A stretch of 64,000 nucleotides of DNA from Dipteris shenzhenensis (Eukaryota; Polypodiophyta; Polypodiopsida; Gleicheniales). Location: the NCBI GenBank assembly GCA_047967505.1, contig CM106538.1. One strand, written 5' to 3'. The notes beneath the pieces were generated by a model. That model did not search any database and was not told where the DNA came from. It saw only the letters and a list, made by a program, of their open reading frames with translations. Below, piece by piece: positions 39,906 to 50,517 of this stretch. Each line of letters starts with the position of its first letter. Position 1 is the stretch's first letter. A program made the translations under genes and the position numbers.

Positions 39906-40435
39906 ACCGACTCTGGCACCCTTGCTTCCCCTCTCACCGTTCACTTCAACTCTTACGCAAACGTGAGAGAGAACAATTATGGTCTAGCAGGTTGCCTAAG
40001 TGGAGAAACCAATGCTGCACAGTAGACCGGCCTAGAGAACTAGACTGGAAACGCAGATGAAACCTCAAAAAAAAAATAGATGTGCGCCATGGACAGAAAC
40101 GAACGAATGAAACCTTCCAAAAGCTATGCGCTAGGGATAGCCCTCCACTATGCATCAGGGATAGCCAGCCCAGCTGATCATTCATGCGGTCACGGAGCAG
40201 ACAAGCGCACTATGGATAGCGAGGCCAGCCACCAGCTTCAAAAGAAAGCGTAGGAGATCGCCATCGCCGTCGCGTGCAGCAGATTTGCCTCGCCATCGTT
40301 GTTGCGTACATCAGATTTGCCATGAATCCCCTCGATGCTGCAAATTCTGCATCGCCGCCGCGTGCAGCAAACTCGCCATCACCATGAATCCCATCGTCCA
40401 AATCTTCGCCCCTGCGCCACCGCCTCGACGACCTT

Positions 40436-40600
40436 AGACTAAGGTCTAAGGTTCCTAACCAGGGTTAGTCAGTAGGTCAAGTTAGGCTGGTTAGGTTTAG
40501 TTAGTGGAGTGGGTTAGGTTAGGTTTAGTCAATTAGGTTTAGTTAGTCTGACTCTAGGTTAGGTTAGTACTAACTAAGGTTAAAGGCTAGTTTAGGTTGG
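40436..40600 (+). repeat. TTAGGTTAG-like repeat in the Gy3 leader
   Basis: Degenerate gttaggtttagttagt-type repeats, also present in the truncated family copy at 34990-35115. They lie in the untranslated leader between primer site and gag. Confidence 0.65.
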
Positions 40601-40673
40601 TCTAAGACAGTGCCCTAACAATCCTAAAGGTCTTAGGCTAGAACTGCCCTAACTGTCTTAGGTGACTTAGGGT

Positions 40674-40714
40674 TCCCCCCCCCCCCAAAAAAAAAAAGAA
40701 AAAAGAAAAAAAAA
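40674..40714. repeat. Poly-C followed by poly-A run
   Basis: About a dozen C residues followed by A-rich sequence in the Gy3 leader; the family copy at 35195 has only cccc aagaaaagag, so the run expanded here. Confidence 0.8.
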
Positions 40715-40938
40715 GAGGGTAAACAGTTCACTTTCAGCCTCTTTTTAGGGGCCTTTCAGAGCCCGTTTGGAGCCATTTTGGCTCCGTTTCGAAGCTTCTA
40801 CGACGACCTTTCTTCTGAGCCTCTCCATCGACATTTTTGTGTTTTCCACACACTATCTCAGGGGCTCATTACAGCAGGGTTTTTGTTATCCATTTCTCCT
40901 TGCCTACATTCGAGCTCCTCTCTCCAGGGCCAGTCACC

Positions 40939-42660
40939 ATGGCACCGAAGCGTGTTCCTCATGATATATCGCATGACTCTGATGAGGCTGCTTAGAATGA
41001 GTAAGTGCCTGCCACAATGGTTGCATCCACTGGTGGTGCAGAGGTTCCTTCCACTCAGCCTCTCTCTCTTGCATTCCGGGAAGTGCAAGCAGCGCAGACG
41101 CAGTTTCTGGATGCCCTATCCTCTACGCTCAAGGGTGCTTTCCGCCAGATAGGACAGGAGTTCAACTAGCAGCTTACCACAGCCATGGCTATGCAGGATA
41201 CGGCTCTTGTCCTTCTGGACCATTGCATGTATCCCAGCTTGGGGATTATCTAGACATAGATGATGCATTTTCTGTGCCACATAGCTGCAGGATGTCAGGC
41301 CATCTTTTGGCTCTAAGCTTTTTGCATCTATGCAGGCTGAGCCGTCTCTTTTGGGCCGACCCGTTGGTGTGCATCCGGCTAGTGCTCCTTTCACCGCACC
41401 AGCGTATGCTTGGAGTTGGCTTGGGTTTATATGGCAACCCAGACCCTTGGGAGAGAGGTCAGTCCTCTTCTCAGCCCTTTGGTATGCCATCATTTTGGAG
41501 AGATGCATTTGGCAGAGAGACCCAGCCCGGAGTTCATGCTCCTATCGTTTCGCCAGCGAGCACATATAGCCAGACGCAGCCAGTGCATCAGATGGCAGCA
41601 GCTTCTACGCAGCAGGGGGTTGGTGGTGGGCAGCAAGCCACTTTTGATGACATGTCGGCAGATTCTTTGCGTTCATACAGGGCCCTACCTGAGGCTATCA
41701 AACTTGAGATGCCCTTCTCCGATTATGTGAACCTCAAGCGTGATGATGCATGCACTTCTGGAGGCTACACACACAAGAATTATGCGGCTAAGGATATGAA
41801 GGACAAACTCACAGTGCATAAGTTTAAAGGGGACACTCACACTCCCAATGAGTTGGAGGAGTGGCTCACGAAGCTGGAAGACTATTCCCGCTTCTACCCC
41901 AAGACTGAGGAGGAGCGCATCATTTTTGCAGGTATGCATATGCAAGACTATGCCCACACATGGTGGCGATACATGAGGGATTCGCCTCAGAAACCAACCA
42001 CTTGGAGGGGTTTCAAAGAATTGATGGTCACTACATTTGTATCTCCACTTGTATTGGATCAATACTTGGCTGAATTTTATGCCTTGACATAGACCGGTAT
42101 GGTCCAAGAGTACTTGCAACGTTTCTGGAGGCTTTCCCTGTTTGTGCAGGACGTATCTGAAAAAGGAAAGCTGCTGCGTTTCATCCATGGGTTAAGTTCT
42201 TCTCTCGGTGCAGATGTGAAGGCACGTAACCCTCAAACAATTGAGAGGGCAGCTCAGCTTGCAGAAGTATTTGAGCCTAAATATGCTGGCAAGCACAGAA
42301 ATGCCATGGGCAGCTCGCATGCTATGGGGTATGACACTGAGTCGAAGCCTAAGTGTGCTGAGTGGATTGACAAGAAATCTGCAGCAGCACCATTTCCTCG
42401 CTTTCCTACTGTCTTGGGTAGCAAGATGCCGTATGCTAGGCCTTACAGGTATCCTGATGCCAAGCCGGGAGGCAAGCCTACTGCTGGAAATGAGCAGGCT
42501 GAGATAAAACAGCATACGCGGGCAATAATGGACAGTAGAAGGAAAGCCAACTTATGTTTTAAATGTGGCGAGAAATGGACTCCTGAGCACAGGAATGTGT
42601 GCAAGATGCGCAACAGTGGTACTACCAAGCTCAGCATGATCATTGACCTCTCAGATGTTG
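40939..42660 (+). pseudogene. Gy3 Gag
   Basis: The start 'MAPKRVPHD' at 40939 is conserved with the copy at 35444. The first 80 codons contain stops at 40993, 41002 and 41167, and a frameshift before 41223 moves the reading to the frame that runs on to 43376. The gag fold is 'LTVHKFKGDTHTPNELEEWL', 'YAHTWWRYM', 'TWRGFKELMVTTFV', interrupted by TAG 42090, then 'VQEYLQRFWRL' and 'LLRFIHGLSSSLGADV'. The knuckle is 'CFKCGEKWTPEHRNVC'. It would form the particle and package RNA. Confidence 0.87.
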
Positions 42661-43376
42661 AGGATTTGTTTGATGCCCCAGGTTCTTTGGATACGTCTCA
42701 GGATGAGATGGCAAATACACATGATGCAGATGAGGCTTCTGACACTGGAGCCACAAAGGGCACTGACTTTCCTTTTGATCCTGGTGGTGCTACTGCGCAT
42801 GACACTCATGCTTCGCATCCGTATGAGCTTCTGCCCGCTGGTGGCATGAGAGGCCGTAGGCCAAAACTCTTTTCTGTGGAGCATCATGATGCGATACTTT
42901 TTTATGCACGTGAAGATGTAGGTGGTAATGCTCCTGTGAACAAGGATGAGGTTTATTGGGATGCCCAGCCAACACTTTATACTATTTCCATGCATGCCCT
43001 GATGGGTGCCAAAAGTGCTGATACTATCAGATTAACAGGGATGATTAATGGCAGGATTGTGCATGTGTTGGTGGACAGCGGTAGCACCCACAGTTTTGTT
43101 AACTGCAAGACCTTACAGAGGGTTGGACTGATTGCTACTGAGATAGATCATGGGCTGAGAGTAGAAGTGGCCAATGGACAGCATATGATCAGTAGATCTT
43201 GTTGCCAAGATGCAAGGATTAAGTTCTCTGATGACTATACATTTGCAGGTGATCTCTTGGCACTTGACATGGGCCAAATAGATGTTGTCTTGGGCTGTGA
43301 TTGGTTGCAATGGCTGGGCAAAATCAGCATGGATTTTAATGCCTTAACACTCAGCTTTGTCCACAGGGATGGATGA
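42661..43376 (+). pseudogene. Gy3 aspartic protease region
   Basis: An acidic linker (42640-42800) leads to 'IRLTGMINGRIVHVLVDSGSTHSFVNCKTL' (about 43024-43110), with an intact Asp-Ser-Gly active site, and 'IDVVLGCDWLQWLGKISMDF'. A TGA at 43374-43376 ends the open frame; RT follows in the same frame. Confidence 0.87.
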
Positions 43377-43382
43377 GTTACA

Positions 43383-44444
43383 TTGCATGGTATTGCAGCT
43401 CCTAAATTGCAAGTCATTTCAGCAAGGCAGTTGGCCAGAGAGCTCAAGAGAGGCAGCGCCATATATGCATTAAATGTGTTAGTAACTAAAGAGGGTGGCA
43501 CTCCCCGTGTTGATGATTGTGATATGCAGAGATTGCTCTCAGAGTTTGCAGATTTGTTTGCTGATTTGCCATCACAGTTGCCTCCGAGAAGAGATGTAGA
43601 TCATTCCATAGTCCTGGAACCTGGCAGTAAGCCAATCAATAAGGCCCCATACAGACTCTCTAAGGTAGAACGGGAGGAAGTGGCAACTCAAGTGAGGGAC
43701 TTACTTCAAAAGAGTTTCATCACTCATAGCAATTCTCCTTTTACATCCCCTGTGCTCCTGGTGAAGAAGAAGGATGGTTCTTACCGTATGTGCATTGACT
43801 ACAGAGACTTGAATAAGGTCACCATCAAGAACAGGTTTCCAATCCCCAGGATAGATGACCTGTTGGATGAACTCAAGGGTGCTCAGTTTTTCACTAAGAT
43901 TGATTTGAGGTCCGGCTATCATCAGATTAGAATGAAAGCTGGGGATGAGCACAAGATAGCCTTTCGCATAAAGAGGGGACTGTATGAGTTCATGGTGATG
44001 CCTTTTGGATTGACCAATGCACCAGCTATCTTCCATGTACTCGTGAACAAAATTTTACAGCCTCTCTTTTTCAAATATGTGCTGGTATTTTTTGATGACA
44101 TCCTCATTTACAGCAAGGATAAGCATGAGCACATTAGACATGTCAAGCAAGTGCTGGAAATTTTGAGGTTGCATCAGCTTTATGCTAAAGCCAGCAAATG
44201 CACTTTTATGGCACACAAGGTTGAGTATCTTGGTCACATTGTGAGCAAGGATGGCATTCGAGTGGATCCTGCAAAGGTGAAATGCATTGTGGATTGGCCG
44301 CAGCCACGCAACCCTACTCAGTTGAGGGGATTTCTAGGTCTTGCTTCCTTCTACAAGTGCTTTATTCGCAAGTTTGCCAAGCAGGCAGCCCCTTTGACAG
44401 ACCTTTTGAAGAAGGATGCTTTTATGTGGTCTACAAATGCATAG
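43383..44444 (+). pseudogene. Gy3 reverse transcriptase
   Basis: Open for 353 codons. In order: '[17 protein letters not shown]', '[20 protein letters not shown]', '[16 protein letters not shown]' (first catalytic Asp), '[10 protein letters not shown]', '[12 protein letters not shown]' (catalytic pair), '[14 protein letters not shown]' and '[15 protein letters not shown]'. All catalytic residues are present. TAG at 44442 separates it from RNase H. Confidence 0.93.
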
Positions 44445-44870
44445 CGCAGCTTTGAAGACCTGAAATTCGCCCTCACTCATGCTCCTGTGTTGGTATGCCC
44501 TGATTTTTCACTTACTTTCATTGTGGAGGCAGATGCCAGTGGCAAAGGATTAGGGGCTGTGCTAAGACAGGAACACGGGATAATTGCTTTTGAAAGCAAT
44601 AAATTGGATGCCAAGGAACTAGATTATCATGTGTATGATCAGGAAATGTTGGCTATCCTCCATGCTTCCGAAAAATGGCACCACTACCTGTACGGTAGCA
44701 AAATCAAGGTTAAGACAGATCATAGGACACTTAGGTATTTCCTTACGCAGCCCAACTTGTCAATGAAGCAGAAGAGGTGGCTAGCTAAGGTTCAGTCTTA
44801 TGATTTTGACATCAAGTACAGGAAGGGGAAAGAAAACGTGGTTGCAGATGCCTTATCTCGTATGTGGGCT
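44445..44870 (+). pseudogene. Gy3 RNase H
   Basis: 'FIVEADASGKGLGAVL' (catalytic Asp), 'DYHVYDQEMLAILHASEKW' (catalytic Glu), 'VKTDHRTLRYFLTQ' (catalytic Asp) and the closing 'YRKGKENVVADALSR'. The frame is the same as RT and is open from 44487 to 45422. Confidence 0.92.
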
Positions 44871-46060
44871 TGCAGTTTGTCTGCCATTTCTACCATCTAC
44901 CAGGAGTGGATTCATGGTATTCAGGAAGAATACATGCAGGATTCTAAGGCAGCTTCCATATTTGTGGAGTTACAGAGGCCATTGAGCCAGGGGCATGCTG
45001 AATTCAAGCTGCATAATGGGCTGTTGTGGTGCAAGGACAGAATTTATTTGGTGCCAGATTCAAAGTACCGACTGCTGGTCTTACAGGAAATGCACTCATC
45101 TCCTATGGCAAGACATGCGGGTATTACAAAGACATATGAAAAGGTTAAATATAGCTTTATCTGGGATGGCTTGTGGCGGGATGTAGTTAAATTTGTCAGT
45201 GAATGTTTGCCCTGCCAGCAAAATAAAGTGGACAGCAGGTTACCTGCGGGTCTCTTGCAGCCATTACCTATTCCAGAAGGCAAATGGACTCACATTGCTA
45301 TGGATTTCATTACAGGGTTTCTTTCCACAGAGCGGGGATGGGATAGCATTTTTGTGGTGGTTGACAGAATGACAAAGCAGGCCCATTTCATACCCACTAA
45401 GACCCGTTATTCAGCATCATAGGTTGCCTGGCAGTTCATCGAGCATGTTTTTAAGCATCATGGTTTCCCTTGGGAGATTGTCAGCGACAGAGATGCAAAA
45501 TTTATGGGTCACTTTTGGCAGGAATTATTTACAGCAGTGGGTACTTCTCTTACACCTAGCACTGCTTACCACCCTGAGATGGATGGATAGTCAGAAAGGG
45601 TGAAGTAATGGCTGGAGGAGTATTTGAGGCATTTCTGTCATGACACACAGAAGTCTTGGGATAAGTGGTTGGCACTTGCTGGATTTTGTCACAACAGTAC
45701 CAAGCACATCTCTATTGGCATGTGCTCGTTCGAGGCTATGTATGGATGCACAGTGGGTATGCCATCTTAAGTTGCAGACACGGCTGTGAAAAATCAGCAA
45801 GCAAGAACTGACTTGGAGAGTATGGATGCCCTTCTGCAATTGGCTAGAAAGAATATGCAGGATGCCCAAGCCAAGCAGAAGAAGTATGCGGATGAACACA
45901 GGAGGTATCTGTCTTTTGAAGAAGGGGATTATGTGCACTTACACCTCCATAAGAACCGTTATGCCTCGCTGAAGGGTAACACCAACACGAAGCTTGCTCA
46001 CAGGTATTACGGTCCCTACAGGATCATCCGCAAAGTTGGTGAGGTGGCGTATGAGTTGGA
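44871..46060 (+). pseudogene. Gy3 integrase
   Basis: The zinc module ('EMHSSPMARHAGITKTYEKV', 'CLPCQQNKVD'), first catalytic Asp in 'HIAMDFITGFL', second in 'EIVSDRDAKFMGHFW', and Glu in 'SERVK' are all present. Stops lie at 45420, 45588, 45606 and 45768, each at a position where a Gln codon is expected. The C-terminal module 'YYGPYRIIRKVGEVAYELELP' follows from about 46000. Confidence 0.9.
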
Positions 46061-46340
46061 GCTACCCACGACCTCTAGGATTCATAATGTTTTGCTTGTG
46101 TCCTTGCTGAAGCCACATGTCGGACAGCATGTCCAAGTCCTTCTTGAGCTACCACCTATAGATGAGGAGGGCCACATACCCTATGTTCCGGAGCGCATCA
46201 TGGGTTTCAGGGATCACGTACTCCGAAACAAAGTCTGCACCGAGTATCTTATCAAGTGGCAGGGACTCCCTGAGGATGAGAACTGATGGCAGCCAGAGAG
46301 CATTGTCCAGGACAATCCCTATCTCCTACCGGGATGATTA
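46061..46340 (+). pseudogene. Gy3 chromodomain
   Basis: After 'IHNVLLVSLLKPH' the tail 'PERIMGFRDHVLRNKVCTEY', 'LIKWQGLPEDEN' and, past a TGA at 46284, 'WQPESIVQDNPYLL' is a chromodomain with the expected Trp pair. Confidence 0.88.
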
Positions 46341-46402
46341 TTATTTGCTGTTTGCTGCACCGATTTAACAGCCCGCATATGAAATTTTGAGGGCAAAGTT
46401 TT

Positions 46403-46417
46403 ATGGGAAGGGATGGC
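46403..46417 (+). other. Gy3 polypurine tract
   Basis: atgggaagggatggc directly before the 3' LTR. Confidence 0.7.
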
Positions 46418-46729
46418 TGTAATGAAGGGGAAAAAGAGGCCAAGTTAGAGGCCCTTTAGGTGTAAAATGTGGAGGGACTATATAAGTCTCCATCCACCCA
46501 CTACTATGTACTTTTTGATGTGACATCTAATCCTATCTACTCTCCCTTCCTCCTTCCTGCCTACGCTCACTCACTCTCTCTCCCTCTTCCCTACTCCCTC
46601 TCAATCTCTCCCTCTCTTCCTACCTCATTCTCTCTCTCCTACCCTTCCTCTCCCTCTTCCCCCCTCTCTCTCCCCCTTCTGCTCCTCTATTCCCCTTTCT
46701 CCAAATCTGTCCCTACCCCCTTCTCTACA
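46418..46729 (+). repeat. Gy3 3' LTR
   Basis: A 312-bp copy of the 5' LTR, ending ctctaca, followed by the AT microsatellite. Confidence 0.93.
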
Positions 46730-46740
46730 TATATATATAT

Positions 46741-46774
<34 letters not shown>

Positions 46775-46775
46775 G
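46730..46775. repeat. (AT)n microsatellite, right half
   Basis: AT repeats with gtatatgtatat interruptions. They continue the target of Gy3. Confidence 0.85.
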
Positions 46776-46917
46776 TATGTAGTGCAGTAGAGTTAATATA
46801 TTGCCCAACAGAGGATCAAGTGGTAGGTATCCTAACCAAACCTTTTGCTAAGATTAAGCAAGACAGGTTTCCAACATGATTTGTGTGAAGCCTAATCCAT
46901 GGTTCATCAAGGGAGTG
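46776..46917 (+). pseudogene. C0 Pol C-terminus
   Basis: 'VELIYCPTEDQVVGILTKPFAK' is the end of the copia RNase H domain, followed by the usual short tail ('GSSRECVGK' in another frame). The purine-rich catcaagggagtg before the LTR is the polypurine tract. Confidence 0.82.
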
Positions 46918-47928
46918 TGTTGGAAAAGTGAGTCATGAACTATGGATTTAGTTCATTTACCCATCCTTGGAGTCCTTTGGTGGTTAGGTTTATTCAAAGG
47001 TCAAAAGAGTGGTAGTTAGACCTTAGGTCCTAGGTGAAGCCACCTGTGACTTCACGTCATTGGCAAGTGGTTAGAGACTTTTAAAGGACCACATGAGGTG
47101 GCATACTCCCACATGTCTCCTCCATGGATGGAGGGGATGGGTACCACATGACACCAATATGGTGTCTAACTAGGGTGGCGTTGCCCACATGTCATGCAGG
47201 CATGCACTCATTATCTCACTCCAAGGCAGCCAATTTGCTGCTAGTATTGCATCTATGCATGTTGTTAGTGCTTTTTGATTGGGAACATTGTGTATGGGAG
47301 GCTTGAACTTGACCCTTCTAAGAGGTCAAAGGGTGGCTTTACCTCACACCTCCTTAGGTTTGCTTTGTATTGGATTCATTGTGTGTTTGCATTAGTTGCT
47401 GCATTTTCCAGTCTGTGCATCCCTTCATCTCCAAGAAAGCATTGTAGCTAGCAATTAGATTTAGCATGTGCATTGTGATTCCTACTTGTGCTATTGTGTG
47501 GAGGGCACGTTATACTTAAAGGCTTCCTTCTTGTTTTGTTTGAGTTATTACATTCGGTTAGCACATTCGGTTAGCACTGTGCATTTTAGGTCCTTTGTTG
47601 GTAGTTGTCGGTTGAAAGGTCTATGCTAGCTGGTTGTGAGAGATGGAGATGGTGGAGGGAGCAAAAACGTGGAGCTCTATTGAAAAGAAGTTGCAAGAAT
47701 GACACTGAAGCAAGCTGGAATGAAATTGCAGCAGCAACAAATGAACTATAAAGCTAGGGTAGTCATAGAGACAAAACCCTAGCTAACTAGGGTCAAAAGA
47801 TTGTGGTGACTAACTTACCCACAAACTCAACCTCTAACTGAGGTTAGGGGTATAAAGGGGAAGAGTGCCCCTAGCCCCTTACTACATAACATTGGCCACG
47901 GCCTTAGGAAATGTATATATTTCTAACA
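46918..47928 (+). repeat. C0 3' LTR
   Basis: It starts TGTTGGAAAAG and ends TTCTAACA (about 1011 bp), typical copia LTR termini. It is followed directly by gypsy coding sequence (gattgacctg), so the insertion site was inside G0. The 5' partner LTR is missing from the window. Confidence 0.8.
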
Positions 47929-48368
47929 GATTGACCTGTATATCGGTTAAACCTAGATACATATAGCTGAGGAAGACGTGTATAAGATGTGATTTTCGAA
48001 CTAGGTATGGCCATTATGAGTTCTTAATACTCCCTTTTGTGCTCACAAATGCTCCTGCAACCTTCCAACAGATGATAAATGATATATTTCATAAAGGACT
48101 AAAGAAATTTGTACTCGTATTCTTAGACAATGTCATAGTATATTTTCATTCTCTCAAGAAGTGTGCCGGGAATCTCTGCATTTTGTTAGTGACATTAAGG
48201 CTTGAGAAGTTGTATGCGAAGGAGTCTAAGTGTGAGTCTTACGTAAAGAACTCTTGTACCTTGGGCATAAGATTTCCCAAGAGGACATGAGCATTGACCA
48301 TTAGAGGATCCAAAAGGTATTGGATTGGTCCGTTCCTTAGACAGTAAGGCAATTTTATGCGTTCCTAG
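47929..48368 (+). pseudogene. G0: gypsy reverse-transcriptase relic, left part
   Basis: From 'IDLYIG' (the first catalytic Asp block, just at the C0 boundary) to 'RYGHYEFLILPFVLTNAPATFQQMINDIF', 'KFVLVFLDNVIVYFHS' (catalytic pair changed from Asp-Asp to Asp-Asn), 'LEKLYAKESKCE' and 'VRQFYAFL'. It is closely related to Gy2. The 'FLG' block is split by C1 and continues at 54381. Confidence 0.85.
48364..48368. repeat. C1 target-site duplication, left (cctag)
   Basis: Identical to 54381-54385. Removing C1 restores an unbroken G0 reading across the site. Confidence 0.9.
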
Positions 48369-48632
48369 TGTAGGCCATCTTCTCCCTGCTCTAGTGATGC
48401 CCTATGGGCCCTGGTATGTGCCTTGTAGGCATAGTTATAGGCACTTAGTTTGTTTTGTGCCTTTTATGCCACATAGGACACTTAGTCCTATCTGACACCT
48501 AGGACACTTAGTCCTAGGGTCTAGCTACAAGTACTATGTACTCTTCTTTCATTTTTACACTAGTTGACGTGACGGCTGCTATCCTCAAGAATCTTGTACC
48601 TTGTACTTGCTCTCTTGGTTATCGATCCTACA
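48369..48632 (+). repeat. C1 5' LTR
   Basis: A 264-bp copy of 54143-54380 with an extra 26-bp tandem unit near 48480-48520. Confidence 0.92.
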
Positions 48633-48633
48633 G

Positions 48634-48646
48634 TGGTATCAGAGCC
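48634..48646 (+). other. C1 primer-binding site (tRNA-iMet)
   Basis: tggtatcagagcc, one nucleotide after the LTR end. Confidence 0.9.
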
Positions 48647-48757
48647 AAGGTCTACAGTTGTCTTTCAGCTCTCCTCAGCCCCTTGAGCCCTCCATTGCTC
48701 ATTGCAAGTCTCCTCCTCTGCTGGTCGTCACTGCTCCAGCCTGTTCGCCGTACAGCC

Positions 48758-49145
48758 TTGTTAGACCTGACTCCTACCACCGGACTTACACCTGCTCCTT
48801 GTACCCCCATCCGTACAGTTCGTACGACTGTACGGACGTCCATACAAATCCTACGTCAGTCGTCGTACATGCGTCGTACGTTCTGTCTGTTGCATACCGT
48901 ACCTGTTCTGTACATTGTACATGTGCCGCCGTACAGCTCCGTACATGCTCACGTACTTGTTCCGTACATTGCACTCCGTACCTGCGTCGTACAATGTATC
49001 CGCACAGTACATTGTACATGATCCATATTTGGTCCGTATGTTGTACCTGCACTGTACACTATACCTACTCCGTACATCCGTACAAGTATATCTGTAATGT
49101 CCATACAAGTATACATGTAGTGCTGTCCGTACTGCTCGTACTTGT
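48758..49145 (+). repeat. CGTAC/GTAC motif array in the C1 leader
   Basis: About 24 GTAC tetramers in under 400 bp, most as (t/c)cGTAC(a/c)(t/g), several paired as GTACattGTAC. A random sequence of this length would have one or two. TCCGTACAA-like sites (for instance at about 49077-49086) fit the recognition sequence of plant SBP-box factors. Confidence 0.85.
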
Positions 49146-49149
49146 TCTG

Positions 49150-49769
49150 CACGTGCGAAGCTATATACAGGACATTCTCAAAATTTGGGGCTTTTGAGGG
49201 CTTTTGCTACCCTTACCTTCCTTTTACTGTTTGAAGTCTTATCAAGCTATTTCAACAGTTTGGAAAGCCTACCTCTTGACGTCTATACGTTGGGACAGCT
49301 GCACTTTTGCAGTCACTTTGTGGACAGCAAGTCCTAATTTTGCAATTGCAAGCCTTGAGGCTATCTTTTGGGATTTGGTCTGCAATTTCTTGTTTGATTG
49401 CAATACATTTGGGTCAGATCATTTGGGTCAGATTGCAGGATATTGAGTCACTTTTGCATGACATTGGGTCACATTTGCAAAAATCTCAGTAAAATTTGGG
49501 GCTTTTCAGCATTTGCCCTCTTTTTGGCCTATTTGCTCTAATTAAATTTGGGGCTTTTGCCAGATTTGCTTTTTTTTTTTTTTTGCAGTGAACATTGCCT
49601 GACATAGTCACATTTGGGTCAAATCTGCATTTGCCCTTTGATTTGGGTTGGAAATTTGCAGAACATCTATTTGCAGATATTTGTTGTCATTTTTGAACAG
49701 CCAGCTCTTTGCAGTGATAGCCTTGAGGCTTTTGGGTTTTCAGGTCTTTTTCAGGGTATCCCATTTGCA
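49150..49769 (+). other. C1 leader, T-rich part
   Basis: Repeated 'atttggggcttttg' and 'tttgcag' phrases and a T run at 49569-49584. C2 has similar phrases at 55900-56330. No gene is apparent. Confidence 0.5.
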
Positions 49770-50516
49770 ATGGTTGGCAACAATCATGATCTATTTGGCA
49801 TTCTTCGTGACGATGATAAGTTGGATGGCACCAACTATCCGATGTGGTCTTATCTCATGAAACATATTCTTGTTGCAAGGCATTTTTGGAATATTGTTTC
49901 TGGGGTTGATCTGAGGCCAGCCAATGCTACAGTGGCTGCCTCTACTGCTGGTCCCTCTGCAGAGGGTACTCCTTTTGATGCCTTATCTTCTAGCACCCCT
50001 GTTGTTGCTCCCCCAACTCAGGAACAATCAAGATGGGATGCAAGAGATGCAAATGCACATTCCTGTATTGCTTTATCATGCAAGAGAATCATTATTCCAC
50101 ACATCCGGTCTTGCAGGACAGCAAAGGATGCTTGGGACAAATTGGCTTCTCTTTATCAGATTCGCAATGAGGCACATGTTGCATTTTTAAGAAGACAATT
50201 GCAGGAAGTCAGTATGAATGAAGGTGATTCTATGGATGCATGCCTGACTAAGGTCAAGGACCTCATGGAACAACTTGCCAATATTGATGAGGTGGTGCCA
50301 AATTCCCAGCTTGTCAAGACCACATTGAATGGACTGCCAGATACATATCAAGGGTTTGCTACAACCCTTCGATTAGTGGCCATGGGTAATCGAACCCTTC
50401 GATCAGCTAGTCACATTGCTTTTGCAGGAAGAGCAAAGTCGAACTTATAGACAAGCTATTATTTCTGATCATGCATTTGCTTCACAATAGACAGGAAGAG
50501 GCAAGGCTTCCAAGCC
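49770..50516 (+). pseudogene. C1 Gag
   Basis: The ATG at 49770 starts 'MVGNNHDLFGILRDDDKLDG', then 'TNYPMWSYLMKHILVARHFW', the copia gag UBN2-type domain; 'DAWDKLASLYQIRNEAHVAFL', 'LMEQLANIDEVV' and 'LVKTTLNGLPDTYQGF' complete it. A frameshift around 50420-50450 separates this frame (stop 50448-50450) from the rest, and a TAG at 50488-50490 interrupts the new frame. Confidence 0.88.
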
Positions 50517-50517
50517 C

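Larger units (their letters stand above)
39576..46729 (+). mobile_element. Gy3: complete Ty3/gypsy chromodomain element
   Basis: A 7.15-kb element with 317/312-bp LTRs (TGTAATGAAG...CTCTACA), initiator-tRNA-Met primer site, leader, gag-pol with chromodomain, and polypurine tract, all on the + strand. The LTRs are highly similar, with few differences, so it is one of the younger insertions here. The coding frame is interrupted by stops that are all explained by C-to-T change, plus a frameshift near the gag start. Confidence 0.95.
35496..47928 (+). mobile_element. C0: 5'-truncated Ty1/copia element, split by hAT-like MITE and Gy3
   Basis: Copia order is visible on the + strand: gag knuckle, protease remnant, pre-integrase and integrase, reverse transcriptase, RNase H, then a 1-kb 3' LTR (TGTTGGAAAA...TCTAACA). 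The 5' LTR and most of gag are gone. Many stops, three internal tandem duplications (periods about 136, 134 and 126 bp) and two large insertions mark it as old. The 3' LTR abuts the gypsy relic G0 within its reverse transcriptase. Confidence 0.88.

Noticed and set aside
43235-44237. Minus-strand ORFs across Gy3 Pol
   Set aside because: Shadows of the RT and protease frames, without independent motifs.
48758-49145. CRISPR-like array
   Set aside because: Repeats are only 4-8 bp and irregularly spaced, there are no unique spacers of constant length, and the context is a eukaryotic copia leader.
48652-49152. Several ORFs on both strands in the CGTAC array
   Set aside because: They arise because the motif repeat (Tyr/Val/Thr/Cys codons) lacks stops; the region is the C1 leader between primer site and gag.
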